The notes: a model not told the origin generated them from the sequence alone. A stretch of DNA of 7,392 bases from CAYMSA01 sp964392965 (GCA_964392965.1 CAYMSA010000076.1:1-7392), one strand, 5' to 3'. Counted from the stretch's first letter, positions 1 to 5,055 are shown. A program made the numbers and translations.

Positions 1-52
1 CCTTTCGGGTCGAACTCCGGGTCCTCGGGGACCGGACCGAGATGAAACCTCA
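1..52 (-). CDS. Start of an unrecognised protein, cut by the window edge
   Basis: Only the first 17 codons are visible, beginning MRFHLGPVPEDPEFDPK. The ATG at 52-50 is preceded on the minus strand by GGGAGAG, five to six bases away, a usable ribosome site. The start lies about 25 bases past the core heptamer of the attC at 77-83, the position expected for the first gene of the next cassette. No family is assigned from so short a stretch. It is called a gene because of its start signal, its position and its agreement with the direction of the array. Confidence 0.5.
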
Positions 53-76
53 TGACTCTCCCAAAACGCCACGTCA

Positions 77-150
77 GTCCAACGCTCTTGCGCTTCAGCT
101 GGGGGCCCACGACGTGCAGTCTACTCCAACTTGCCGGGCCACCTGCGAGC
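77..150 (-). other. attC-like cassette recombination site (site 1)
   Basis: The plus strand shows GTCCAAC (77-83), which on the minus strand is GTTGGAC, a full match to the GTTRRRY core. It is followed by GCTCTTGCGCTTCAGCTG (84-101), a block shared with the sites at 2230 and 2850. CAGCTGGGGGCCC (96-108) can pair imperfectly with GGGCCACCTG (136-145), giving a stem across the site. The opposite core (R'') is not clearly recognisable, so the right boundary is approximate. The site lies directly 3' of the methyltransferase gene, as expected for a minus-oriented cassette. Confidence 0.6.
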
Positions 151-163
151 ACCCTCTGGTAGG

Positions 164-661
164 TCATTGCTTTGCGCGATGCCTCAGGCGCCATAGCCCC
201 AGAATGGGATTCCAGCCGGGTACGCGCTTCATGTACTCAAGGTAGGACTGCCCGAACTTAGCGACATCCCGGCGATCGGCGCGCACGAAGTCCACCGTGA
301 ACGTCGCGACAGCGACCGCGCCGAGAACCATCACGTCCAGTCGTTGCGCGAGCAGGGCGATGCCTGTGACCAACAGGGGCATGGCCAGGAACTGCGGATG
401 GCGGACGATTGCGTACAGGCCCGTGTCGACCACAACGGTCGTGTTGGCGAAGATGTCGCCTCTGGCGACGCCGCCACGTCGCTTGAACTGCACGACAGGC
501 ACCACGAGGAAGACGGCCGACACAAGACACAGCAGAGAACCGGCAATCGCCAACCAACGGATCGGGCCCAATCCCCATGTGCATGACAGAACCAACTGGC
601 CCAGAGCGAGTAGGCCGCCAATTCCGAGTCCTGGGTAGTCACGCGGGCGTATGCGTTCCAT
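164..661 (-). CDS. Isoprenylcysteine carboxyl methyltransferase (ICMT/PEMT-like) family membrane protein
   Basis: The predicted protein has 165 residues and several hydrophobic segments (about 11-28, 35-57, 88-106, 109-126), so it should sit in the membrane. The block TGLYAIVRHPQF (80-91) and the later FGQSYLEYMKRVPGWNP (136-152) match the two signatures of the ICMT/phospholipid N-methyltransferase superfamily: G-x-Y-x-x-x-R-H-P and the F/YG-x-x-Y-x-x-Y-x-x-x-V-P motif. Members use S-adenosylmethionine to methylate lipid-like or prenyl substrates; the bacterial substrate is usually unknown and cannot be read here. The frame stays open upstream to 808, but residues before MERIRPRDYP look unlike the family. 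The ATG at 661 has GGAAGG about 9 bases upstream. The gene is divergent from yjdF and ends 14 bases from attC site 1. Confidence 0.8.
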   Translation of the reverse strand: MERIRPRDYPGLGIGGLLALGQLVLSCTWGLGPIRWLAIAGSLLCLVSAVFLVVPVVQFKRRGGVARGDIFANTTVVVDTGLYAIVRHPQFLAMPLLVTGIALLAQRLDVMVLGAVAVATFTVDFVRADRRDVAKFGQSYLEYMKRVPGWNPILGLWRLRHRAKQ

Positions 662-829
662 GAGCTGGAGCCTTCCGATCACTCTCACATGACGATGCTG
701 GCCTGTCTGAGCTTGACCCGCGGAGCGGGACACTGCCACGCCTCGGAAGAGCGTAATCCTCTGTGCCGACGCTTGCCCGATTGAGACTCCGGTCCGAAAA
801 CAGGACATCGCCCTGAGGACCGTTATCCG

Positions 830-854
830 TTCTGATAGGATTTCCCCATCAGAA
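830..854. promoter_or_regulatory. Perfect 7-bp inverted repeat in the divergent spacer
   Basis: TTCTGAT (830-836) and ATCAGAA (848-854) form a perfect inverted repeat with an 11-base centre. It lies between the methyltransferase and yjdF genes in a 336-base stretch (662-997) with no gene. It could be an operator or the first hairpin of the yjdF leader. There is no T tract, so a terminator is unlikely. A second small palindrome, CCCGC-GGA-GCGGG, lies at 717-729. I see no convincing promoter hexamer pair in the spacer. Confidence 0.4.
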
Positions 855-879
855 GATGATTTGTCGGGATAGAAACACG

Positions 880-997
880 GTCCGGTAGGTAGTCCGGACG
901 CACATCACACCGGCTGCTCGCCTGCTGGTTGGTGTGTCAGTAACCTCCCCCTCGGGTGTCCGTTCCCGACGCGAACCTCATGAAGGGGAGCGTCGGC
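880..997 (+). promoter_or_regulatory. Structured 5' leader of yjdF, candidate yjdF (azaaromatic) riboswitch with ribosome-site sequestration
   Basis: The leader holds a run of perfect helices. GTCCGG (880-885) pairs with CCGGAC (894-899), and CACACC (906-911) with GGTGTG (931-936). CCGACGC (966-972) pairs with GCGTCGG (990-996), enclosing the ribosome site AAGGGGAG (983-990). CTCCCC (945-950) can instead pair directly with GGGGAG (985-990). The last two helices compete for G990 and cross one another, as in a switch or pseudoknot. Both hide the ribosome site of yjdF. It is established that many yjdF genes in Firmicutes follow the yjdF riboswitch, which responds to azaaromatic compounds. I cannot match this leader to that consensus from memory, so the riboswitch label is inference; the sequestering stems are seen. 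Confidence 0.5.
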
Positions 998-1429
998 ATG
1001 CCTACCATTGGCCCATCGGGCACATTCGTCGTCTACTTCGACGGTCGATTCTGGGTCGGACACTACGAGCGCGAGGTTGACGGACGCGTCGAGGTCGCGC
1101 GTCACGTATTCGGACCGGAGCCCTCACTGCCTGAGGTTGCGGACTTCGTGTGTGGTCCGATGTGGTCACGACTGCGGTTCTTGCCGGTCGACATCGATGG
1201 CCGGTCATCTTACGCGCTCGCCGAGAATCCCAAGCGTCGGCAGCGGGAGGCCGCCAGACTGTCGCAGGCGCCTGCACCGTGTACCAAGGCCCAGGCGGCG
1301 TTCAAGGCCGCGCTCGAGGCAGAAGGGCGCGAGGCCGGCGTCATACGTGAAGAGCATCGGCGTGCGGATGCCGAGAAGGAATGGGAGCGTCGTGTGGCCA
1401 AACGCAAGCAGAGGAAGAAGGGCCACTAG
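998..1429 (+). CDS. yjdF: YjdF family protein (DUF2992)
   Basis: The 143-residue protein has the layout of the YjdF/DUF2992 family. It starts with a short beta-rich block, VVYFDGRFWVGHYER (11-25), then VEVARHVFGPEPSLPEV (31-47). A linker ending in NPKRRQREAAR (78-88) follows, then TKAQAAFKAAL and a highly basic, probably helical tail ending AKRKQRKKGH. The length is normal for the family. Its biochemical role is unknown, but the linked riboswitch in other bacteria ties it to sensing or handling of azaaromatic compounds. The ATG at 998 is chosen over the upstream ATG at 980 because AAGGGGAG lies seven bases before it and because the family starts near this point. The gene runs opposite to the array and is divergent from the methyltransferase. 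Confidence 0.85.
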   Translation: MPTIGPSGTFVVYFDGRFWVGHYEREVDGRVEVARHVFGPEPSLPEVADFVCGPMWSRLRFLPVDIDGRSSYALAENPKRRQREAARLSQAPAPCTKAQAAFKAALEAEGREAGVIREEHRRADAEKEWERRVAKRKQRKKGH

Positions 1430-1471
1430 GTGAACGGCCCGCGTGCGAACAACGTCCGTGGACCGTTGAGC
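1429..1471 (-). other. Weak attC-like inverted repeat (candidate cassette boundary)
   Basis: AACGGCCC (1433-1440) pairs with GGACCGTT (1460-1467), with one G:T position. The right end contains GTTGAGC (1465-1471), a full GTTRRRY match. The left end GGTGAAC (1429-1435) is a poorer match to RYYYAAC. The site is short (43 bp) and begins at the yjdF stop codon. It lies on the 3' side of the membrane protein gene at 1543-2196, where an attC for that cassette is expected. A plain hairpin after yjdF is the alternative; there is no T tract. A further imperfect repeat (ACTGA at 1491 with TCAGT at about 1513) lies before the next gene. Confidence 0.3.
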
Positions 1472-1542
1472 ACAGTGCGTGCGTGAGTGGACTGACAGCA
1501 CTTCTTAGCAGCTCAGTCACAGGACCTTGTGCTTGAAAGCAT

Positions 1543-2196
1543 CTACAGACGCTCAGCGTAGAAGCCGTAGTCGGCCCAGTCTTCCAGTTCGAACGTGCCC
1601 GCACGGGCGTCCCGAAACCAGCCCCGGCGCGTCCAGGTTCCCTCGATACGAGATGCATCCGAGGAGATCGTCCCCTCGAAGACGTTCGGCTCCCATCCAG
1701 CAGGGTTCTCCGGTGGCACCCTCCGCTCCATCTCGATGCGGATGGTGCCAGCGGTGATCGTGAAGCTGCCCCGGCCGGTGTCGTCCTCCCAGACTCGGAT
1801 GGCCCCACTGTCGCCCTCGCCGAGGAGTTCGATGGTGTAGACGCGATTCGTGCTGGCGTCACCGGTCCCGATGATCGCGTAGTGGCGTCCGTCCAGGTAT
1901 GGCTCGCCGGGGAGCTGCGGATCGACGCCGGAGTCAGCAGCGGTATCACCATCCGCTGAGGGCCCGACTGCTTCAGCCGCAGCCCGCTCGGCAGGGGTCA
2001 GCGTGAAGTCGTAGTCGATTGCGCCGGTCACATACAGAGCGATGATGACCCCAAGCGCGATGACCAGACCGAGCATGAGCCGCGGACTACAGCCTCCGGG
2101 AGCGTCGGTCTCGAACTCGCGAGCCCCCATGAACGACCGAATGAATCCGATGATGCCATCGAGCCGTTCCCGCATGCCGCCAGTGATCTTCGCCAT
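1543..2196 (-). CDS. Membrane-anchored protein of unknown function
   Basis: No family is recognised in these 217 residues. A short N-terminal segment (1-38), predicted cytoplasmic, is followed by one clear membrane helix (about 40-58, LMLGLVIALGVIIALYV). Next comes an Ala/Asp-rich linker with many acidic residues (66-95), and a C-terminal half (98-217) rich in alternating hydrophobic residues, which suggests a beta-sheet domain outside the membrane. Phrases such as FEGTISSDASRIEGTWTR and AGTFELEDW recall small beta-barrel domains that bind lipids or form envelope modules. This is inference from pattern only. The ATG at 2196 follows GGAGAG by nine bases and lies about 34 bases past the core of attC site 2230. 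The overall plan (anchor, acidic linker, beta domain ending in an aromatic-rich segment) resembles the lipoprotein at 3488-4093. Confidence 0.75.
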   Translation of the reverse strand: MAKITGGMRERLDGIIGFIRSFMGAREFETDAPGGCSPRLMLGLVIALGVIIALYVTGAIDYDFTLTPAERAAAEAVGPSADGDTAADSGVDPQLPGEPYLDGRHYAIIGTGDASTNRVYTIELLGEGDSGAIRVWEDDTGRGSFTITAGTIRIEMERRVPPENPAGWEPNVFEGTISSDASRIEGTWTRRGWFRDARAGTFELEDWADYGFYAERL

Positions 2197-2229
2197 ATCG
2201 TCTCGCTCTCCTAGGACTGCGGGCTGTAC

Positions 2230-2338
2230 TGCTAACGCTCTTGCGCGTCAGCTGCGCGGACTGCGGCCTCGGGATGACCGAGTGTCCGGGCGCGTCGGGC
2301 GGGAGTGCTCGTCAGGCAGCTGAGCGGCTTGCGCATCG
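2230..2338 (-). other. attC-like cassette recombination site (site 2, long form)
   Basis: On the minus strand the site ends in GCAAGAG-C-GTTAGCA, with the core at 2236-2230. On the plus strand the block GCTCTTGCGCGTCAGCTG (2237-2254) matches sites 1 and 3. Nested complementary segments follow: TCAGCTG (2248-2254) with CAGCTGA (2317-2323), GGAC (2258-2261) with GTCC (2284-2287), and CTCGG (2268-2272) with CCGAG (2278-2282) around a GATGA loop. This gives a folded element of about 100 bases, longer than the classical type. The R'' core on the right is not clear. The site lies wholly inside the 3' end of the acetyltransferase reading frame. Confidence 0.6.
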
Positions 2339-2834
2339 CCACCCGCTTGGAGCGCTCCAGGCCCAACGCCTCCTCGTGTGAGAGCCGCCGAACGAGATCC
2401 GCGTCGAGCTCCTGCTCAGGTATCGCCTCGAAACCGATGCGAGCGTAGAACGGCGCATTCCACGGTACGCAGCGGAATGTGGTGAGCGTGACCTCAGTAC
2501 ACTCGCACTTGAGCGCATGGGCCTCGACGGCTTTGACGAGCGTAGAACCGACGCCCCTTCGGCCGTGCGCAGGCAAAACATCGAGCTCTTCGAGGTGCAC
2601 GCGCCGTCCGCTGACGCTGGCAACGGCGAATCCAACTGGAGCACCCGCCGGTTCCAGCGCCACCCACAGTAGACCCGCCTGCTGCGCTGCAGCCAGCTCC
2701 TCCACCGGAGTGACATGTGACAGCACGGACTCGGGTAGCGAGTCACCAAACCTGGTGGCCGCCAAGCGCTCGATGGCGGGTAGTTCGGCCACGTGATCGG
2801 GACCCGCCAACCGGACGACATAGTCGGTGTTCAT
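2232..2834 (-). CDS. GNAT family N-acetyltransferase with an attC-encoded tail
   Basis: The protein shows the GNAT fold in order. Motif A is LEELDVLPAHGRRGVGS (81-97), where R/Q-x-x-G-x-G/A binds the acetyl-CoA pyrophosphate. Motif B is in NAPFYARIGFEAI (126-138), with the Tyr that usually acts as general acid at position 130. The acceptor substrate cannot be named. Related proteins normally stop near VAMRKPL (166-171 here); the next 29 residues are encoded by attC site 2. Translation ends at a TAG inside the core heptamer (2234-2232). The ATG at 2834 has GGAGG seven bases upstream. The start is only about 15 bases from the core of attC site 3 (2850-2856), which leaves no room for a promoter in this cassette, so the gene likely depends on transcription from upstream cassettes. 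Confidence 0.85.
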   Translation of the reverse strand: MNTDYVVRLAGPDHVAELPAIERLAATRFGDSLPESVLSHVTPVEELAAAQQAGLLWVALEPAGAPVGFAVASVSGRRVHLEELDVLPAHGRRGVGSTLVKAVEAHALKCECTEVTLTTFRCVPWNAPFYARIGFEAIPEQELDADLVRRLSHEEALGLERSKRVAMRKPLSCLTSTPARRARTLGHPEAAVRAADAQER

Positions 2835-2849
2835 CGGGGGCCTCCGTCC

Positions 2850-2896
2850 GGTTAACGCGCTTGCGCTTCAGCTGAAGCACGCCGGCAAACGCTTAC
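2850..2896 (-). other. attC-like cassette recombination site (site 3, short form)
   Basis: The core on the minus strand is GTTAACC (2856-2850). GCGCTTGC (2857-2864) pairs with GCAAACGC (2885-2892) with a single mismatch. The centre holds a perfect 14-base palindrome, GCTTCAGCTGAAGC (2865-2878). GCGCTTGCGCTTCAGCTG (2857-2874) is nearly the same as the block in sites 1 and 2. The R'' core is degenerate (TAAGC in place of TAAC). The site begins where the broken antitoxin reading frame ends, as expected for a compact cassette. Confidence 0.6.
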
Positions 2897-3095
2897 CACC
2901 CAAGTCTACCGCAGTGAACAACTCCTCCACGCATGGGCTCGAACTCACGGGTGTCTACGACGACCGCCACACCACGACCGTACTGGGTGAGGACGAGGGA
3001 CGACGGATATCACTGACGAGCTTGATGAGCGATGCAACACCGGAGCCGAACGCAGACGGCGGGCGGATGTTCTCGTCGAGTCGAAGTGGTTGCAT
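2893..3095 (-). pseudogene. YefM/Phd-type antitoxin, frameshifted and truncated
   Basis: The ATG at 3095 follows AGGGAGG by about five bases. The first 33 residues, MQPLRLDENIRPPSAFGSG then VASLIKLVSDIRRP, match the N-terminal DNA-binding half of Phd/YefM antitoxins (family pattern: RPLSEFRxxVASxIxxVxxTxRP). In this frame translation ends at 2955 after a meaningless SSSPSTVVVWRSS. Adding one base near 2997-3000 restores the family continuation LVLTQYGRGVAVVVDTREF and then a stop at 2895-2893. A one-base deletion is therefore the simplest reading. The restored protein has about 67 residues, shorter than the usual 80-90, and lacks a normal toxin-binding tail. No toxin gene follows: attC site 3 begins immediately. 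A sequencing error could explain the frameshift but not the short tail or the missing toxin. Confidence 0.75.
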
Positions 3096-3120
3096 GATGA
3101 CCTCCCTGGCACGCCGTCTC

Positions 3121-3136
3121 GTACAAGTACGCGTAC
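3121..3136. promoter_or_regulatory. Three GTAC repeats at 6-bp spacing before the YefM-like gene
   Basis: GTAC occurs at 3121-3124, 3127-3130 and 3133-3136. The last two form the perfect palindrome GTACGCGTAC. They lie about 26-41 bases upstream of the antitoxin ATG. YefM-YoeB of Escherichia coli is known to bind palindromes with a TGTACA core, so an autoregulatory operator is a reasonable inference. The TA operon at the right end of the window also has GTAC-based repeats in its promoter region. Confidence 0.4.
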
Positions 3137-3260
3137 GCGCTCGAGTGTCGCCGTGCAACTGGTCGAAAGGGTCGACCCGGCATCTCGGCGCTTCAGCAGC
3201 GCGGCGAGCGCTCCCTGCCCGAGTCCACCGCACACGATGTTGTCGGGTTAATGCCCGGGG

Positions 3261-3389
3261 TCAGCGGGCGCGAAGTAGCACATTCTGACTCACGGCCTCG
3301 CGCTCACGACGCCCACGCCACGTTCCGGCAAGCGCGCGCTGGGCAAACGAGGCAAGTGCGCGGCGAACGCTATCGTCCAAGGCTGACAT
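3261..3389 (-). CDS. Short ORF of unknown function, possibly the remnant of a longer gene
   Basis: This is a 42-residue reading frame, MSALDDSVRRALASFAQRAL followed by AGTWRGRREREAVSQNVLLR. It is strongly basic and most of it should form an amphipathic helix. A GGAGGG motif lies 11 bases before the ATG, a little far. The start is about 26 bases past the decayed core at 3415-3421, the usual place for the first gene of a cassette. The text reads like the N-terminus of a longer protein that stops early, and the cassette already contains one broken gene, so a remnant is plausible. No firm family is named. The rest of 3096-3260 shows no further gene. Confidence 0.35.
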   Translation of the reverse strand: MSALDDSVRRALASFAQRALAGTWRGRREREAVSQNVLLRAR

Positions 3390-3414
3390 CAAAGGGGGCA
3401 CCCTCCTGCGGGTG

Positions 3415-3460
3415 CGTCTACGCGGTTGCGCGCCAGCTAGAGCGCTTGCCGGCCACCCGA
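3415..3460 (-). other. Decayed attC-like site (site 4)
   Basis: GCGGTTGCGCGCCAGCTA (3422-3439) aligns with the conserved GCGCTTGCGCTTCAGCTG block of sites 1-3. The core on the minus strand reads GTAGACG instead of the consensus form GTTAGAC: restoring one T would give a perfect GTTRRRY. GAGCGCTTGCC follows at 3440-3450 and can pair in part with the left arm. The site lies 3' of the lipoprotein gene on its coding strand, as sites 1-3 do for their genes. The lost core base suggests it may no longer recombine well. Confidence 0.45.
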
Positions 3461-3487
3461 GCGACACCGACGATGCTCTGACAGCAT

Positions 3488-4093
3488 CTACTTGTATGCG
3501 GTCCAATCGTAGTAGGCGAAGGTAACACCCATCATGGAGCAGTTCATCGTCCCGGTAATGGCCATCTGACCCTCGTCCTCGCCTCTGGCTGCCACGCCCT
3601 TGTAGCTGCACACGACCGATTGACCGCCCTCCTCCATGGTCACGGAGAAGCTGACACTGGTGCCCGAGAACTGTGCTGTGCCGCTGTAGCCGTTCACAGT
3701 CGCCGTACCCGTACCATTCTCGTTGAGTTGCACTGTGACCGGCAGGCTGTCCGCGGGCTCCACGTCTGCTAGCACACTCGAAAGCGATGCGCTCGCGCTA
3801 TACGTGCCGACAATCTCCTGAGCGGTTATGGGCCCCGTAGCGGGACCGTCCTGCGCTCCCGTCAGTGCACCTGCCTCTTGATCAGCAGGGGCAGTCTCCT
3901 GAGGCTCCGGGCTCTCGCTTTCGGCCTCGTCAGGGACGGAGTACGTTTCGTTCGGGTTGGGGTAGAGCGATTCTCCATCCCTGGGTCCCGGATCGCTGGC
4001 GAACCCATCAAAGAAGTCACAACCGAAGAGCAATAGCCATGCGAGTAGGGTTCCTGCAATCAAAATCGTGCGGTGCTTCCGTGCTTCTGCCAC
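3488..4093 (-). CDS. Predicted lipoprotein with acidic linker and C-terminal beta-rich domain
   Basis: A basic N-terminus (EARKHR), a hydrophobic stretch (10-23) and the lipobox LFGC with Cys at residue 25 predict lipid anchoring by Lgt/Lsp. Residues about 28-90 are rich in Pro, Glu, Asp and Ala and look disordered. From about 93 (EIVGTYSASASL) to 201 the alternation of short hydrophobic and polar strands (VTVQLNENGTGTATVNG, GTAQFSGTSVSFSVTM, MAITGTMNCSM) suggests a small extracellular beta domain. Cys at about 162 and 184 could form a disulphide. The function is unknown. The start is a GTG at 4093 with GGAGG seven bases upstream; the nearby ATG is out of frame. The gene follows the array direction, and attC site 4 lies about 30 bases past its stop. 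Confidence 0.8.
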   Translation of the reverse strand: MAEARKHRTILIAGTLLAWLLLFGCDFFDGFASDPGPRDGESLYPNPNETYSVPDEAESESPEPQETAPADQEAGALTGAQDGPATGPITAQEIVGTYSASASLSSVLADVEPADSLPVTVQLNENGTGTATVNGYSGTAQFSGTSVSFSVTMEEGGQSVVCSYKGVAARGEDEGQMAITGTMNCSMMGVTFAYYDWTAYK

Positions 4094-4185
4094 GACATCC
4101 TCCTCGATCGAGCCCCGCCCGCCGGACGACTACATTCTCGCCGATTGAAGTCGATTCACCCAGCCGAGACTGGGCTGTGGCTGAC

Positions 4186-4263
4186 GTTCAAACGCGTAAG
4201 CTGCGGACTAGCGCCTCTCTTCACTCTAGCGCTTCTCTCCGTCAGCTTGATGCGCGTGCTAAG
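4186..4263 (-). other. attC-like inverted repeat in the 335-base spacer (weak)
   Basis: ACGCG-TAAGCTG (4192-4203) pairs with CAGCTT (4243-4248) and, after a small bulge, GCGCGT (4252-4257). Inside lies an imperfect direct repeat, TAGCGCCTCTCTTC (4209-4222) and TAGCGCTTCTCTCC (4227-4240), 12 of 14 identical. The left edge reads GTTTGAA on the minus strand, a poor core. The layout (arms containing CAGCT next to ACGC) recalls sites 1-3, so this may be an eroded attC between the lipoprotein cassette and the PfpI-MarR cassette. The spacer 4094-4428 contains no gene. Confidence 0.3.
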
Positions 4264-4313
4264 TCGTGCCCACCGACCGCTTGGCGCTGCTCCTTGGATC
4301 AGGACGATCAACC

Positions 4314-4356
4314 GTCCAACGCGGATCTCCGCCCCGGGCGGCCCTCCTTCTGTGTG
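4314..4356 (-). other. Core-like heptamer with adjacent palindromes (alternative cassette boundary)
   Basis: GTCCAAC (4314-4320) is GTTGGAC on the minus strand, the same perfect core as site 1. It is followed by GCGGA (4321-4325) / TCCGC (4328-4332) and by the hairpin CCGCC (4329-4333) / GGCGG (4337-4341). The site is less extended than the others and lacks the conserved CAGCTG block. It is reported as an alternative to the 4186-4263 element for the boundary of the PfpI-MarR cassette. The hairpin plus the pyrimidine-rich CCCTCCTTCT after it could also act as a weak terminator on the plus strand. Confidence 0.25.
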
Positions 4357-4391
4357 TTGACAGTATGCTGTCGTGATGACAGTATGCTGTC
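4357..4391 (+). promoter_or_regulatory. Promoter overlapped by two identical MarR-type operators
   Basis: TGACAGTATGCTGTC occurs twice without change, at 4358-4372 and 4377-4391, spaced 19 bp apart. Each copy is an inverted repeat, GACAG-TATG-CTGTC. TTGACA at 4357-4362 is a perfect -35 hexamer formed by the first copy. CAGTAT at 4380-4385, 17 bases on, is a fair -10 formed by the second copy. A protein bound to either copy would block RNA polymerase. The arrangement strongly suggests autorepression by the MarR protein encoded second in this operon. The pairing of regulator and site is inference from position and symmetry. Confidence 0.75.
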
Positions 4392-4428
4392 TAGCTAATG
4401 GCGCACTCTCATTGGGAGGCTAACCCGC

Positions 4429-5055
4429 ATGAAGGAAGTCCATCTCTTCGTACTAGACACGATGGCGGATTGGGAGATCGGCCTCGCAATCGCGCACATC
4501 AACAGACCGATGCCCGGTGTTTCGTCCGGATTCCGCGTCAGAACGGTAGGGCAGGACCGGACGCCGGTTCGTTCGATGGGCGGCCTGACCATCGTGCCGG
4601 ACCTGATCCTGTCTGAGATATCCCCTTCCGAGAGCGCGATGCTGATCCTGCCTGGCGCCGACCTGTGGTGCGACGAGAGCACGGACCCAGTCCTATCACT
4701 GGCGAAGGAGTTCGTGGCCGCCGGCGTCCCTGTTGCCGCGATCTGCGGGGCGACTTTCGGCTTGGCCCGGGCAGGTCTGTTGGATGATCGGCTGCACACG
4801 AGCAACTTCCCTGGCTTGCTTGACTCCAGCGGATATGGCGGCGCTGCTCATTACGTTCAGGAACCCGCGGTCGACGACGACGGAGTGATCACGGCCTCCT
4901 TCACGGCATCGCTGGAATTCGCCAGACTCGCTCTCGCCAGACTCGGCATCTTCGACACCAGAGCGCTTGAGGCATGGTACGGCCTGTACAAGACCGGAAA
5001 CCCCACATACTACGTCGAGCTCATGGAGGCACTCGGGCATGGCCAAGACGGTTAG
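4429..5055 (+). CDS. DJ-1/PfpI family protein (class I glutamine amidotransferase-like)
   Basis: These 208 residues show the DJ-1/PfpI fold. The start is a beta strand and an acidic turn, VHLFVLDTMADWEIG, with Glu16. LILPGADLW follows (72-80), then the nucleophile elbow AAICGATFGLA with Cys106, then LHTSN with His123. DJ-1 relatives use this Cys with a nearby Glu in stress protection, and some members act on reactive carbonyls or as small hydrolases. The DWE variant resembles bacterial YoaZ-like proteins. The substrate is not known. The ATG at 4429 has GGGAGG nine bases upstream. The gene overlaps the MarR gene by 17 bases in another frame, so the two are co-transcribed and probably translationally coupled. 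It runs opposite to the array and is driven by its own promoter at 4357-4385. Confidence 0.85.
   Translation: MKEVHLFVLDTMADWEIGLAIAHINRPMPGVSSGFRVRTVGQDRTPVRSMGGLTIVPDLILSEISPSESAMLILPGADLWCDESTDPVLSLAKEFVAAGVPVAAICGATFGLARAGLLDDRLHTSNFPGLLDSSGYGGAAHYVQEPAVDDDGVITASFTASLEFARLALARLGIFDTRALEAWYGLYKTGNPTYYVELMEALGHGQDG

Noticed and set aside
662..808. N-terminal extension of the methyltransferase to 214 residues
   Set aside because: The added 49 residues are Arg/Gln/Ser-rich, lack a ribosome site and do not resemble the family; the ATG at 661 gives a normal ICMT-like protein.
1341..1952. A 203-residue open frame on the minus strand
   Set aside because: It overlaps the yjdF end and the membrane protein gene in another frame and is Ser/Arg/Thr-rich without domains, typical of a high-GC shadow.
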